DNA from: Channallabes apus
Lineage: Eukaryota; Chordata; Actinopteri; Siluriformes; Clariidae
Assembly: GCA_030522415.1 (NCBI GenBank)
Contig: CM060105.1
Coordinates: 11,512,206 to 11,576,205 of the forward strand
DNA: 64,000 nucleotides
Direction: 5' to 3'
Shown: positions 54,520 through 64,000 of the stretch, piece by piece
Layout: each line of letters starts with the position of its first letter
Numbering within the stretch: position 1 is the stretch's first letter
The notes under the pieces: model-generated
The model's input: the letters and a program-made list of their open reading frames with translations, nothing else
Told to the model about the DNA's origin: nothing
The model's database searches: none
Made by a program: the position numbers and the translations under genes

Positions 54520-55380
54520 TCGTGTTCACCCATGCACTGAAAAAAAGAACTTGTAAGATTTACTTGATAAAATCCTCATAACAATTTGGACACAGATTTT
54601 AAGTAAATTTTATTGCTCCAATATTAAGGCTGAATCCCAACCCTTCCCCCTACTCTTCCATTTGGCGCGTTCACGTGCAGGGGTAGAGGTGTCTCATTTC
54701 TCTTTTGGTTGGAGGTGTAGGGGGAGGGGGGAAGGGCCAGATAGCCCTCCAAACGAAGATTTTTCAGGACCTCACTTCAAACGAAGGGCTAAGCGAAGTT
54801 TTCAACATGGCTGCTCACTCGAGCAAACAGACCCATAAATGTTAAGTCATTTTTGCCATTAATAAAGATTTTTATGACAAGTTTTCATTGTATGTATATT
54901 ACCTTTAGTCTTGTGTCTGTGTTTATGGTGATGTTCTGTAAAGAAACGTTTGCAAAAAAAATCGCTAAAGTTTGCTAGCGGATAGCACATATTGCACAAT
55001 ATTACAAATATATATTTTTATGTCACATACACTTTACTGCATGCTACAAACAAATATGAAAGTTCAGTAGCACGGCATTTTGCAGAGCATTTGATAACGC
55101 ATTGTTTGTTTTGCTTACGGCCATACACTATTGTTTTGCTTACACTATTCTTACTTATTGCAACGTGACCACAGTTTTGTAATTTATATTCTGTATATGG
55201 ACGGCTGAGGAAACCCGAAGACTCATCCGTGTTCGTGGTGAAAATGAGCAACTTTTTTAAAAATTGAAATACGGCGCAAAAAACCTTTGGGAGTGAGTAA
55301 TCTCTCTTATTGGAATGTGTGATAAACATCGGCGCATGTCCTCTGACGTAACATGGACACACAGGAAAGTAAATGAACAC
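54520..55380. repeat. Block R4, element B copy
   Basis: Counterpart of 46939..47760. An extra sequence (aaggctgaatcccaaccctt) near 54625 is absent from the C copy. Confidence 0.6.
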
Positions 55381-56550
55381 TGCATTTATGACCCAAAAAA
55401 TAAACGCTTTGAGATGATTTATTTGCCGTATGGTGTGTTTATTTGAATATGTTCAGTAAATTTATGAATTACACTCAAAGTGTCAGCGAAACCGGTTTGC
55501 AAATAATTTGTGTGTGTGTTAGGTGATGTGAGAGTGGGTTTTTCAAACTTGCAGTAAAACATTTTTGGGGGCAGTTTTTGATTCCCCCTTATCTAAGTAC
55601 TGTAAAAACTTATATAGTCTTGGGTTAAAAAGTCTCCATTTCAACGTGCATCCCCCACCTCCAAAGACTAAGCTCCTGTTGGTATAGCTCTTAAGGTCAC
55701 TGTGGCACGCAAACCCCCTGACCACAATAAGGTGGCAATCCCTCGGGGGGGGGGGGGGGGGGGGTGAAAAATACAAATTAAATAAAATAAATTATCTTTA
55801 ATCCAGATTTTATCAATCAACGACATAATATTTATCTTAGCTGGATGGTCTAATTCTCAAAACTGTTTAACCTAAAGAAAAACATAACACACTATAACTA
55901 GAATATTTACAAAACTGAAAGGTTTTCTTATGAATAATTAAAAAAAAACATTATAACTCAAAAAGATCATATTATGTTTATATATATATATTTTATAGTA
56001 ACTGAACAGCTCTCTTCTCTCCAATCCACTCATACACCACAGTCTCCTATTTCTCTGTGCGCGCGCTGCAGCCTGTGAATGAATACACGCAGCGGAGGTT
56101 TTACATATTTAAAACGTAAAAAGGTGTCTCCATCATAAATAGCCCTGAATTAACTATATATATATATATATATATACATGTTTTGTGAGATTTTCCCTTA
56201 CTTGGTTTTATCAATTTATATTACTCCCTATAATAATGTAAACATTGCTAATTTATGTTTTGGAAAGAAACTTAAGTAATTATTTCATCTATATCTTTCA
56301 TAAATCACACAACTAAAATATAATTAAACAGTTTATTCACCAACATTACCAAATATTTGTGACATTCACAGTCTAGATCCAAGTTGTCTTTTTAATAAAA
56401 GTGCATTCAGCTAAATTTTGCATTCATAGAAAAAAACTGCACGGCACCAGGGCCTGAAATACTTGTTTTAAACAAAATTGTGTAAAATAATAAATAAATA
56501 AAATACAGCATTCATTTAGAAATAAAATGCAGCAGAAAATACTTTAAACA
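55381..56550. repeat. Block R6 and flank of the SAMD3-like exons
   Basis: 55700..55970 matches 10790..10943, and 55970..56170 matches 14540..14786. A G-run lies at 55745..55764. 56200..56550 matches 15850..16240. TTAAACA at 56544..56550 is the L2 copy 2 target duplication. Confidence 0.6.
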
Positions 56551-59500
56551 TACTTTAAAGATCCCTTGCGCCTAAAGCACTTATTGTTAATGAAATTATC
56601 TCAGATTATTGCCTTGACGCACTCTGTCTCACTGAAACCTGGCTTAAACCAAATGAATATTTTGGTCTGAATGAGTCTACTCCGTCAGGATATTTCTATA
56701 AGCACGAGCCCCGTCTAATTGGTCGCGGTGGTGGTGTCGCCACTATCTACAATGATGTACTCACTGTTACCCAGAAAATAAGGCCCAGGTTTAATTCATT
56801 TGAAGTGCTTATCATTAATGTTGCACTAAATGAAATACGTAATAAACCCTTGCTATATTTTACCCTGGCCACCGTGTACAGACCCCCGGGGCCATATGGC
56901 GATTTTCTTAAAGAATTTGGACATCTGCTATCAGACCTATTGGTTAACTCTGACAAAGTATTGATAGTAGGAGACTTTAACATTCATGTAGATGATGCTA
57001 ACGACGCTTTAGCACTCACATTTATGGATTTATTAAATTCCTTTGGGGTTAAGCAAAATATAATTGGAGCAACTCACCGCTTTAATCATACGCTAGATTT
57101 AATTATATCCCATGGTATAGATGTCTCTAATATAGAGATCATACCTCAAAGTGATGATATCACAGATCATCACCTCCTGACATATACTCTACCCGTAGAA
57201 CAGATTAGCTGTGTCTCCCCACGTTATCAATCTGTTAGAAATATGAATCCCACCACTAAAGACAGATTCACAAGTAATCTGCCGGATCTGTCCCAATTTC
57301 TTATTAGACCCCTAAATGCAGATGATCTAGATGAAGTGACTAGCAGCATGGGCACTATTTTTACCAGTACATTAGACACTGTTGCTCCCATCAGATTAAA
57401 AAAAGTCAGAGATAAAACATTGGCACCGTGGTACAACAGTCATACTCGCGCCCTAAAGAGAGCAACCCGTAACCTCGAGCGAAAATGGAGGAAAACTAAA
57501 TTAGAAGTTTTTCGAATTGCGTATAAAGACAGTATGTGCAGCTATAGACAGGCTCTAAAAACTGCTAGGACCGAGCATCTTAGCCAACTGATAGCAAGAA
57601 ACCAAAACAATCCCAGGTTCTTATTTAGTACAGTGGCTCGCCTAACAAAACCTAAGATGCCCGCAGAGAGTATCCCATCACAGTTTAGAAGTGAAGACTT
57701 TATGGACTTCTTTAATGAAAAAATCAATAATATCAGGAAGAAAATAATGGAGGTTCAACCTCTAATAGTATCTCACGATCCAGTTCAGCCTATAGCTTCA
57801 CATTTAGATTTTCACTGCTTTACAGGTATAGGACAGGAAGAGCTGTATAAACTCATCACCTCGGCTAAATCAACAACGTGCCTGTTAGACCCAATCCCAA
57901 CCAGATTTTTAAAAGAAGTGATGCTTACGGTTGGAGAGCCACTCCTAAACATTATTAATTCTTCATTACATCTAGGTCACGTCCCTAAACCTTTCAAGTT
58001 AGCAGTTATTAAGCCGCTTCTTAAAAGATCTAATTTAGACGCGAATGAAATAAAAAATTACAGACCGATTTCAAACCTCCCGTTCATATCAAAAATACTA
58101 GAAAAAGTAGTATCAGCTCAAATTTGCACATTCTTGCAGGATAACAACATCCTTGAAGAATTTCAGTCAGGTTTCAGGCCCCATCATAGCACAGAAACTG
58201 CACTAGTTAAGATTACAAATGACTTGTTTTTAGCTTCAGACCAAGGCTGCATCTCATTGCTAGTCCTGCTTGATCTTAGTGCTGCATTCGACACTATAGA
58301 TCATAATATTCTCATAGATCGCTTACAAAATTATATAGGTATTCAGGGACAGGCATTAAAATGGTTTAGATCTTACCTGTCTGATCGCTACCATTTTGTA
58401 GATCTAAATGGAGAACCGTCTGGTATAATGCCAGTGAAATATGGGGTCCCACAAGGGTCAGTTTTAGGACCTCTGTTGTTCTCAATATACATGCTTCCCT
58501 TGGGTAACATCATTAGAAGACATGGGATTAGTTTCCATTGTTATGCTGATGATACCCAATTATATATCTCAACTAAACCAGACGAAATACCTAAGCTGTC
58601 TAGATTAACTGAGTGTGTCCAGGACATAAAAGATTGGATGACCAATAACTTTCTTTTATTAAATTCAGATAAGACAGAGATATTACTTATTGGCCCAAAA
58701 ACCAGCACACAACAGCTTTCACAATTCAGCTTGCGCTTAGAAGGATGTACTGTTATTACCAGCTCAGCAGTAAAAGATCTGGGAGTAATATTAGACAGTA
58801 ACTTGTCTTTTGAAAATCACATTTCAAATATCACAAAAACAGCCTTTTTCCATCTTCGAAATATTGCTAAACTTAGGAACATCTTATCCGTATCTGATGC
58901 AGAAAAACTAGTTCATGCATTCATGACCTCCAGACTGGACTATTGTAATGCATTACTAGGTGGTTGTCCTGCATCCTCAATAAACAAGCTTCAGTTAATC
59001 CAAAATGCAGCTGCCAGGGTTCTCACTAGATCCAGAAAATATGATCATATAACCCCAATATTATCATCCCTGCACTGGCTACCTGTTCAGTTTAGAATAA
59101 ATTACAAAATAGTATTACTTACATACAAGGCCTTAAATGGTTTAGCTCCCACATACCTAACCAGTCTTCTGATACGCTACAATCCACCACGCGCCTTAAG
59201 ATCACAAAACTCCGGACTTCTGGTAGTTCCCAGAATTTCAAAATCTACAAAAGGGGGTAGGGCTTTTTCATATTTAGCTCCAAAGCTTTGGAATAGCCTT
59301 CCAGACAGTGTTCGGGGAGCAGACACGGTTTCTCAGTTCAAAAGTAGACTCAAGACGCATCTTTTTAATCTGGCATACACATAACTCATCCCAGTACTCA
59401 TACTCCAGTACACCTATACCGAATGGCAACTACGCTAATTCTCCCCATCTGTTCTGTATTTCTCTACCCATCCCGAGGCATCGGGAGATTTTGCCAGCTT

Positions 59501-60162
59501 CAGTAGACAAAGGCCGACCCTGCGAGGTTCCTGAGGCATCCAGAGAAGGACCAGCTCCAGCTGGATTCAGCTTTATGATGATTGGAGCTACACATGCTGC
59601 TCCTGTGCTTCCAGTGATCCAGACCTCATCTGCCCTCTGCACCTACTGACTCGTCCCTATGCTGAACTGGTCTTCATGTCAATTTAAATAATTTCTGTCA
59701 TATTGAATTTTCACCTGCACAACACGCAAGATGTTATATTTCTATCTGTTATCGCCCAAATGAGGATGGGTTCCCTGTTGAGTCTGGTTCCTCTCAAGGT
59801 TTCTTCCTATTGCCATCTCAGGGAGTTTTTCCTTGCCACCGTCGCCGTCACCCTTGGCTTGCTCATCAGAGAAATTTCATTCATTCGTCTCATTATTATC
59901 TGCACATTTTTCTCACACATCCACACTTCCAATTATTATTTTTTTTCTATAATTATTATTATTATTTGTTTTTATTTATTTATTTTCTATTATAATTTTA
60001 TTTATTTATTTATTATTTTATATATAATTATTCTATATACAGTTTTTTTTTTTTTTTTTTTTTTTGTTAAATTTCTTTAATTTTTGTGAAGCTGCTTTGA
60101 GACAATGACCATTGTTAAAAGCGCTATATAAATAAAATTGAATTGAATTGAATTGAATTGAA
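56551..60162 (+). mobile_element. L2-clade LINE, copy 2, 5'-truncated
   Basis: Nearly identical to copy 1 from 5319 onward. TTAAACA flanks it (56544..56550 and 60163..60169), and the empty site is visible at 16225..16240 and 63322..63338. Eight bases at 56551..56558 (tactttaa) repeat the flank and are junction filler, common at 5'-truncated LINE insertions. Confidence 0.9.
56559..59384 (+). CDS. L2 ORF2, open but lacking its first residues
   Basis: 941 codons open to the natural stop. It starts inside the endonuclease at [12 protein letters not shown], so the first conserved strand (FGLLNI) is lost. It keeps LTETWL (copy 1 has LNETWL), [19 protein letters not shown], all RT blocks and the catalytic CYADDTQLY. 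Where copy 1 has its stop this copy reads Trp, and it has Asp in NSDKTE as in the divergent copy 3, so it is closer to the active source. There is no promoter or ORF1, and the first in-frame ATG comes later in the endonuclease, so activity in place is unlikely. Confidence 0.85.
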   Translation, partial: RSLAPKALIVNEIISDYCLDALCLTETWLKPNEYFGLNESTPSGYFYKHEPRLIGRGGGVATIYNDVLTVTQKIRPRFNSFEVLIINVALNEIRNKPLLYFTLATVYRPPGPYGDFLKEFGHLLSDLLVNSDKVLIVGDFNIHVDDANDALALTFMDLLNSFGVKQNIIGATHRFNHTLDLIISHGIDVSNIEIIPQSDDITDHHLLTYTLPVEQISCVSPRYQSVRNMNPTTKDRFTSNLPDLSQFLIRPLNADDLDEVTSSMGTIFTSTLDTVAPIRLKKVRDKTLAPWYNSHTRALKRATRNLERKWRKTKLEVFRIAYKDSMCSYRQALKTARTEHLSQLIARNQNNPRFLFSTVARLTKPKMPAESIPSQFRSEDFMDFFNEKINNIRKKIMEVQPLIVSHDPVQPIASHLDFHCFTGIGQEELYKLITSAKSTTCLLDPIPTRFLKEVMLTVGEPLLNIINSSLHLGHVPKPFKLAVIKPLLKRSNLDANEIKNYRPISNLPFISKILEKVVSAQICTFLQDNNILEEFQSGFRPHHSTETALVKITNDLFLASDQGCISLLVLLDLSAAFDTIDHNILIDRLQNYIGIQGQALKWFRSYLSDRYHFVDLNGEPSGIMPVKYGVPQGSVLGPLLFSIYMLPLGNIIRRHGISFHCYADDTQLYISTKPDEIPKLSRLTECVQDIKDWMTNNFLLLNSDKTEILLIGPKTSTQQLSQFSLRLEGCTVITSSAVKDLGVILDSNLSFENHISNITKTAFFHLRNIAKLRNILSVSDAEKLVHAFMTSRLDYCNALLGGCPASSINKLQLIQNAAARVLTRSRKYDHITPILSSLHWLPVQFRINYKIVLLTYKALNGLAPTYLTSLLIRYNPPRALRSQNSGLLVVPRISKSTKGGRAFSYLAPKLWNSLPDSVRGADTVSQFKSRLKTHLFNLAYT

Positions 60163-60352
60163 TTAAACAAATTGTAGAATAAACGTTAAAACGTAATAGC
60201 CCTCTGAAGCAGTGAAGTTGCAACTTTCAAATCAGCACTCTGGACTAGTGCACTTAAAAGTATGCCATTGAAACCTTAATGCATGAAAACATTTTAAGCT
60301 GAACATGTAAACACAACATGTAAACACTTGTAGTCAAGCCAAATCAAATGTT
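60163..60352. repeat. Flank of SAMD3-like exon unit
   Basis: Resumes the element B sequence after L2 copy 2, matching 16230..16405. No gene. Confidence 0.6.
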
Positions 60353-60533
60353 TTAAGATGATAACTTCATCTTTAAAGCTTGCACTTTTGGTGATAGCTT
60401 AATCCCATCAAGTTCTAGAAGAACTTTCTGAAAATAGCCTCTCCTTCAAGGATTATGGATACACCAACCGGTTCTTCCCCTTCAACAGCACGGACGACAA
60501 GGATTTTAAGAAGGTGTCACTTCGTCTGTCCCC
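60353..60533 (-). pseudogene. SAMD3-like terminal exon with internal deletion (element B)
   Basis: Same exon as 16410..16642 but missing a further 52 bp in the middle (after gaaaatagc), as well as the 10 bp near the acceptor. Both gaps shift the frame. The EPVGVSIILEG and KVLLELDGIKLSPK ends are still readable. Confidence 0.5.
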
Positions 60534-60933
60534 CTGCATAAAATTTACAAGAAAATAAATCATTTATTTTGAGAAGCAAAAAAAATCTGAATTGCTTCAA
60601 CCTGTGCTGACTTCATTGAGAAAAAAATAATAATAAAAATAAATGATAATAAAAAAATGACCATCACTTCATATACTTCATATTGTTAAACTTGGGTTAA
60701 ATTGCTTTATCTTGCATCAGTAAAACATGGCATGAGATGGCTTTACAGTGTCAGGAAATCCTATGATGAATGCTGAGTTTGTATTTAAAAGGGTTAGTCC
60801 AAACATGAAAATTCGTTCAATAATTACTCATATTTATATATTCATTTGCATTTATATGCTTCTGTCCAATACAACAAACACTATATTCAAGGTATTAATA
60901 AATTGTGTAATTAATAAGAAAACAATGCTTTAC

Positions 60934-60990
60934 CAGGCAATCATCAAAGAGATCCTCTTCAGATTCACGTCTCATCTTTACGCTTTGTTT
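60934..60990 (-). pseudogene. Candidate 57-bp internal SAMD3-like exon (element B)
   Basis: Counterpart of 17048..17104 with the same acceptor and donor; reads KQSVKMRRESEEDLFDDCL. Open, phase 0. Confidence 0.4.
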
Positions 60991-61261
60991 CTGTGAAAAT
61001 ATTTACATTGTATCATTACATAATCTTTTATTCGTACAACTACATTTAGGCATTTATCCAAAGCAAATTACAAAAGAGGAAGGCGTCAAGCAGTGCTACT
61101 AACACAAAGTTTCTGACACCATTAGAAAATACAAGATAGAACAGTGAGGGATTAAGGAAAAAGTGAGAAGCAAGAATCATGTGTGCAAAGATTAAGCATG
61201 TAGGGTCACAGGATGACTCGACTTATTTTTATTGTCTGCAATGCGATTTAGACAAAGTAGA
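60991..61261. other. Intron-like sequence
   Basis: Matches 17105..17402. The last 8 bases, AAAGTAGA, flank the MULE-like element. Confidence 0.5.
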
Positions 61262-62423
61262 ACTGCGGTCAAGCCAGCCGCGGTTCAGAAAAACACGGTC
61301 AAGCCAGCCTCGATTGATTTTAGTGTGCGCACATATTACAGTGATTACGGTAGTTTCATGACCGACACAGAGACAACTCGCTTTCAGAGCGCTTTTCATT
61401 TAGACGCCCAGGACTGAGAGATAATACAACATGCTCGTCAATTTTTACTTGCTTATTTATTTGCATTTCTGCTTTAATATCCGTGTTATTTATTGGTGAC
61501 TTTGACGGTTGTCTGTTACAATATTTTTCTTAAATATTCACCATTCAAATAATTGTTTTATGTAGATAAGTTACAGCAGAATTCGTAGAAAACAGACAAA
61601 ATAATGTATTTAGTCTTTCTAAATACCAGAATTGATTTTTATTTTGTTTTACTGTTCAAAAGTAGCAGTTATTCTTCAATGAATGTTTTCTATAATGAGG
61701 ATTAACGTCTGCTTTGGAAGAGAGGTCAAATAAACAAATGTTCACAATGGGGAAAAAAAGTTAAATAAAATGCCTTTATTTCACTTCAGAGACCTATGAA
61801 AAAATTAATTCTAGTAAGTATAAAACGCCATGGTCAGTTTTTATCCCATATAATGTACACACATTATATGATAAAAAAAAAAGTAGAAAAAAGCAATGAT
61901 CAGTTCTTATTCAGGACGTCCCATACTATATACACACCACATATGAAACTATTTTACTGCAGCATTTTTCAGATATGGGGCATTATTACATTTCAAAGGG
62001 GTATAAAGACCCCATTTCTAATAAGTGTAAAAGCTAAACTTACCTCGAACACGACAAACTCCAGCTGCAGCCACGCCGTGTTGTAACCTCCGTGATGATT
62101 CCCAACCGACTGATACACAGCGCGGGCACAGCGACTCCAAACACGCATGCGCAGTTTAATGTGCACACATTTTCGGCTTCAGTAGACACACAATACTTCA
62201 GACTGAAACAGAAAAAAAACAATGATCAGTTCTTATTCAGGACGTCCCATACTATATACACACCACATATGAAACTATTTTACTGCAGCATTTTTCAGAT
62301 GTGGGGCATTCTCTCTGTGTTGTTCATGAAACCACCGTAATCGCTGTAATATGCGCGCGCACTAAAATCAATCGCGGCTGGCTTGACCGTGTTTTTCTGA
62401 ACCGCGGCTGGCTTTACCGCAGT
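61262..62423. mobile_element. MULE-like element with ~100-bp inverted ends
   Basis: Both ends read ACTGCGG(T) then AAGCCAGCCGCGGTTC inward, and the similarity runs about 100 bp (gattgattttagtg, attacggt). AAAGTAGA lies on the left and AAATTAGA on the right, an 8-bp target copy with one change. Element A has the uninterrupted site at 17400..17420. Long inverted ends with an 8- to 9-bp duplication suggest Mutator-like elements; there is no transposase. Inside, a 95-bp unit (gatcagttcttattcagga) occurs twice, and between the copies sits a fragment of the host element's first exon. Confidence 0.75.
62032..62212 (-). pseudogene. Captured promoter/exon-1 fragment inside the MULE-like element
   Basis: Nearly identical to 62868..63040 and 17850..18030, including the CTCGAG|GTAAGT donor. 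It keeps cgcgggcacag, which the adjacent native copy at 62950 has lost but the element A copy retains. It therefore came from another family member or was captured before that loss. Confidence 0.75.
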
Positions 62424-62877
62424 AAATTAGAGCTGCTGTCAATACTGTATGAACATATGTACAGGTTCTTTACTCGTAACTCATTAATAAAGTTCGGCTT
62501 CAGAAAAAAAACGTTTATTGCTAGTGCTCTTTTACCATTTAATGCTTTAACACACACGACTCAGTTTGTTCAGAAATGGCATCTAACTGGCGAGGCTTTG
62601 TCTGAACACGCCGTTTTCACTCGGGGTGGGGGTAAGAAACACACATCTCTGTGTATTAATCCGCGCGCTCGGTTCGTTATTATTTTATTTATTTATTTAT
62701 TTACCACAGGACCCATGGGGGCTCCGTAGGTTCAGGTTTTTACACGAAAACGGTGTTTTGTGAATCTCCACACTATTAAAAACTGAAATTGCTAATTGTA
62801 CGTCCTGAGATTAAGATGAACATTAATTGGGAGTCATGAAAGCGAGAATCACATCCAAAAAAGAAAGCTAAACTTAC
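62424..62877. other. Intron-like sequence
   Basis: Matches 17402..17859 of element A, with a tttatttatttatt run near 62690. No gene. Confidence 0.5.
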
Positions 62878-63153
62878 CTCGAACACGACAAACTCCAGCT
62901 GCAGCCACACCGTGTTGTAACCTCCGTGATGATTCCCAACCGACTGATACACAGCGACTCCAAACACGCATGCGCAGTTTAATTTGCACACATTTTCGGC
63001 TTCAGTAGACACACAATACTTCAGACTGAAACACGACTGCCCCCTACAGGTAATGAAGGGCATGTTCACAGCTTCCCGCACGCAGCCGCGCAAAGCCGCG
63101 GCAAGTCACGGGATCCCTTTTCTCGAAACGCAGGTTTTTAATGGCGACATCTG
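62878..63153 (-). promoter_or_regulatory. Right end of element B: GC-rich promoter and exon 1
   Basis: Same layout as 17860..18145: right terminus, CpG-rich stretch, then exon-like sequence closed by GTAAGT at 62872..62877. An 11-bp loss between two acagcg copies distinguishes it. Confidence 0.45.
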
Positions 63154-63155
63154 TA

Positions 63156-63240
63156 AGTGCATTCAGCTAAATTTTGCACCCATAGAAACAACTGCACGGC
63201 ACCAGGGCCTGAAATACTTGTTTTAAACAAAATTTTGCAA

Positions 63241-63282
<42 letters not shown>

Positions 63283-64000
63283 AAATACAGCATTCATTTA
63301 GAAATAAAATACAGCAGAAAATACATTAAACAAACTGTAGAATAAACGTTAAAACGTAATAGCCCTCTGAAGCAGTGAAGTTGCAACATTCAAATCAGCA
63401 CTCTGGACTAGTGCACTTAAAAGTATGCCATTGAAACCATAACGCATTAAAACATTTTAAGCTGAACATGTAAACACAACATGTAAAGACTTGTAGTCAA
63501 GCCAAATCAAATGTTTTAAGATGATAACGTCATCTTTAAAGCTTGCACTTTTGGTGATAGGTTAATCCCATCAAGTTCTAGAAGCACTTTCTGAAAATAG
63601 CTCAAATGTGTAGCGCAGTCCTCTGAGCTATTGCCACAATCTTGCAAAATTTCCTGTCCTTCAAGGATTACGGATACACCAACCGGTTCTTCCCCGTCAA
63701 CAGCACGGATGACAAGGATTTTAAGAAGGTGCATACTGGCATCACTTCGTCTGTCCCCCTGCATAAAATTTACAAGAAAATAAATAATTTATTTTGAGAA
63801 ACAAAAAAAAAATCTGAATTGCTTCAACCTGTGCGGACTTCATTTCACAGAGAAAAAAATAAAAGTAATTGATAATAAAAAATAACCATCACTTCATATA
63901 CTTCATAAACTTGGGTTAAATTGCTTTAGCAATAATCTTGCATCAATAAAACATTGTAAAACATGGCATGAGATGGCTACACTCCATAGATTACTCTGCA
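63156..64000. mobile_element. Element C, right portion (runs off the window)
   Basis: Continues the sequence interrupted at 47863 and matches 16070..16880 of element A. An AAT repeat lies at 63242..63275. The right terminus is beyond the window. Confidence 0.6.
63516..63758 (-). pseudogene. SAMD3-like terminal exon, open copy
   Basis: 81 codons open from an AG acceptor (atgcag) to TAA: GDRRSDASMHLLKILVIRAV, then EEPVGVSVILEGQEILQDC, FQKVLLELDGINLSPK and MTLSS. This is the only one of three copies without the 10-bp loss. It is shorter than the family tail I remember: the segment between the ILEG and FQK motifs is cut down. Whether a complete gene lies upstream cannot be seen. I label it a pseudogene because its family members here are broken. 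Confidence 0.45.

Larger units (their letters stand above)
47866..63153. mobile_element. Element B: 15.3-kb DNA element, CAGATGTCGCC termini
   Basis: Left end CAGATGTCGCCCTTAAAA, right end (reverse-complemented) CAGATGTCGCCATTAAAA, TA at 47864..47865 and 63154..63155. Removing it and one TA leaves ttttaatataagtgc, which differs by one base from the uninterrupted ttttaataaaagtgc at 16065..16079 and 56392..56406. That proves insertion as one unit into a relative of itself. Contents: left GC-rich end, insertion with SAMD3-like pseudogene (+), acidic exon block, R7, R1, hairpin edge, Tc1-like end, R4, R6, L2 copy 2, SAMD3-like exons (-), MULE-like element and GC-rich right end. No transposase recognised. 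Confidence 0.8.

Noticed and set aside
55543..55776. Proline-rich start of a minus-strand frame
   Set aside because: Proline run is the translation of a G-run at 55745..55764.

Overview
The window is animal nuclear DNA, most likely from a teleost fish. The evidence is an L2-clade LINE with the usual fish 3' tail (three copies), Tc1-like, hAT-like and piggyBac-like elements, a BEL/Pao retroelement, degenerate exons resembling the multi-copy SAMD3-like genes of fish, and many CA, TA and GATA microsatellites. I found no convincing host single-copy gene, no rRNA, no functional tRNA and nothing prokaryotic. Nearly everything is nested transposable elements, and many insertions can be proved internally because an uninterrupted copy of the same site lies elsewhere in the window.

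The largest structure is a family of very large DNA elements. Element A (3080..18145) and element B (47866..63153) are each about 15 kb. Both begin with CAGATGTCGCC, end with its reverse complement and are flanked by TA. A sits inside the 3' LTR of a decayed BEL/Pao retrotransposon. B sits inside a third, partial member of its own family (C: 41962..47863 plus 63156..64000). The right half of each holds minus-strand SAMD3-like exons behind a GC-rich terminal region. The left half of B also holds a plus-strand SAMD3-like pseudogene. L2 copy 1 is nested in A. L2 copy 2 and a MULE-like element that carries a piece of the host element's own first exon are nested in B.

Region by region: 1..3079 is a foldback-family fragment and BEL/Pao pol remnants. 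3080..18145 is element A with L2 copy 1 (3902..8932), a hAT-like candidate and a GACGTC-rich element. 18146..18676 is the rest of the BEL LTR. 19060..24643 is a foldback element with 1.4-kb inverted arms that carry tRNA-like sequences and enclose a hAT element. 25250..27665 is a fragment of the large-element family. 27666..29719 is a piggyBac derivative. 29798..31418 is a Tc1-like transposon with a dead transposase. 31681..32814 has only weak exon candidates. 32820..37639 is a young non-autonomous LTR retrotransposon whose two overlapping ORFs encode a long tandem-repeat protein. 37640..41007 is a second piggyBac fragment split by L2 copy 3. 41008..41961 is another foldback arm. 41962..64000 is element C split by element B.

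There is no cellular pathway here. The functional content is transposon machinery: an SGNH esterase ORF1, endonuclease/reverse transcriptase ORF2s, dead transposases, terminal repeats, and the unusual repeat-protein retroelement. ORF2 of L2 copy 2 is open to its natural stop but lacks its first codons. L2 copies 1 and 2 are about 99% identical at the protein level and the LTRs at 32820 and 37267 look identical, so transposition at this locus is recent.
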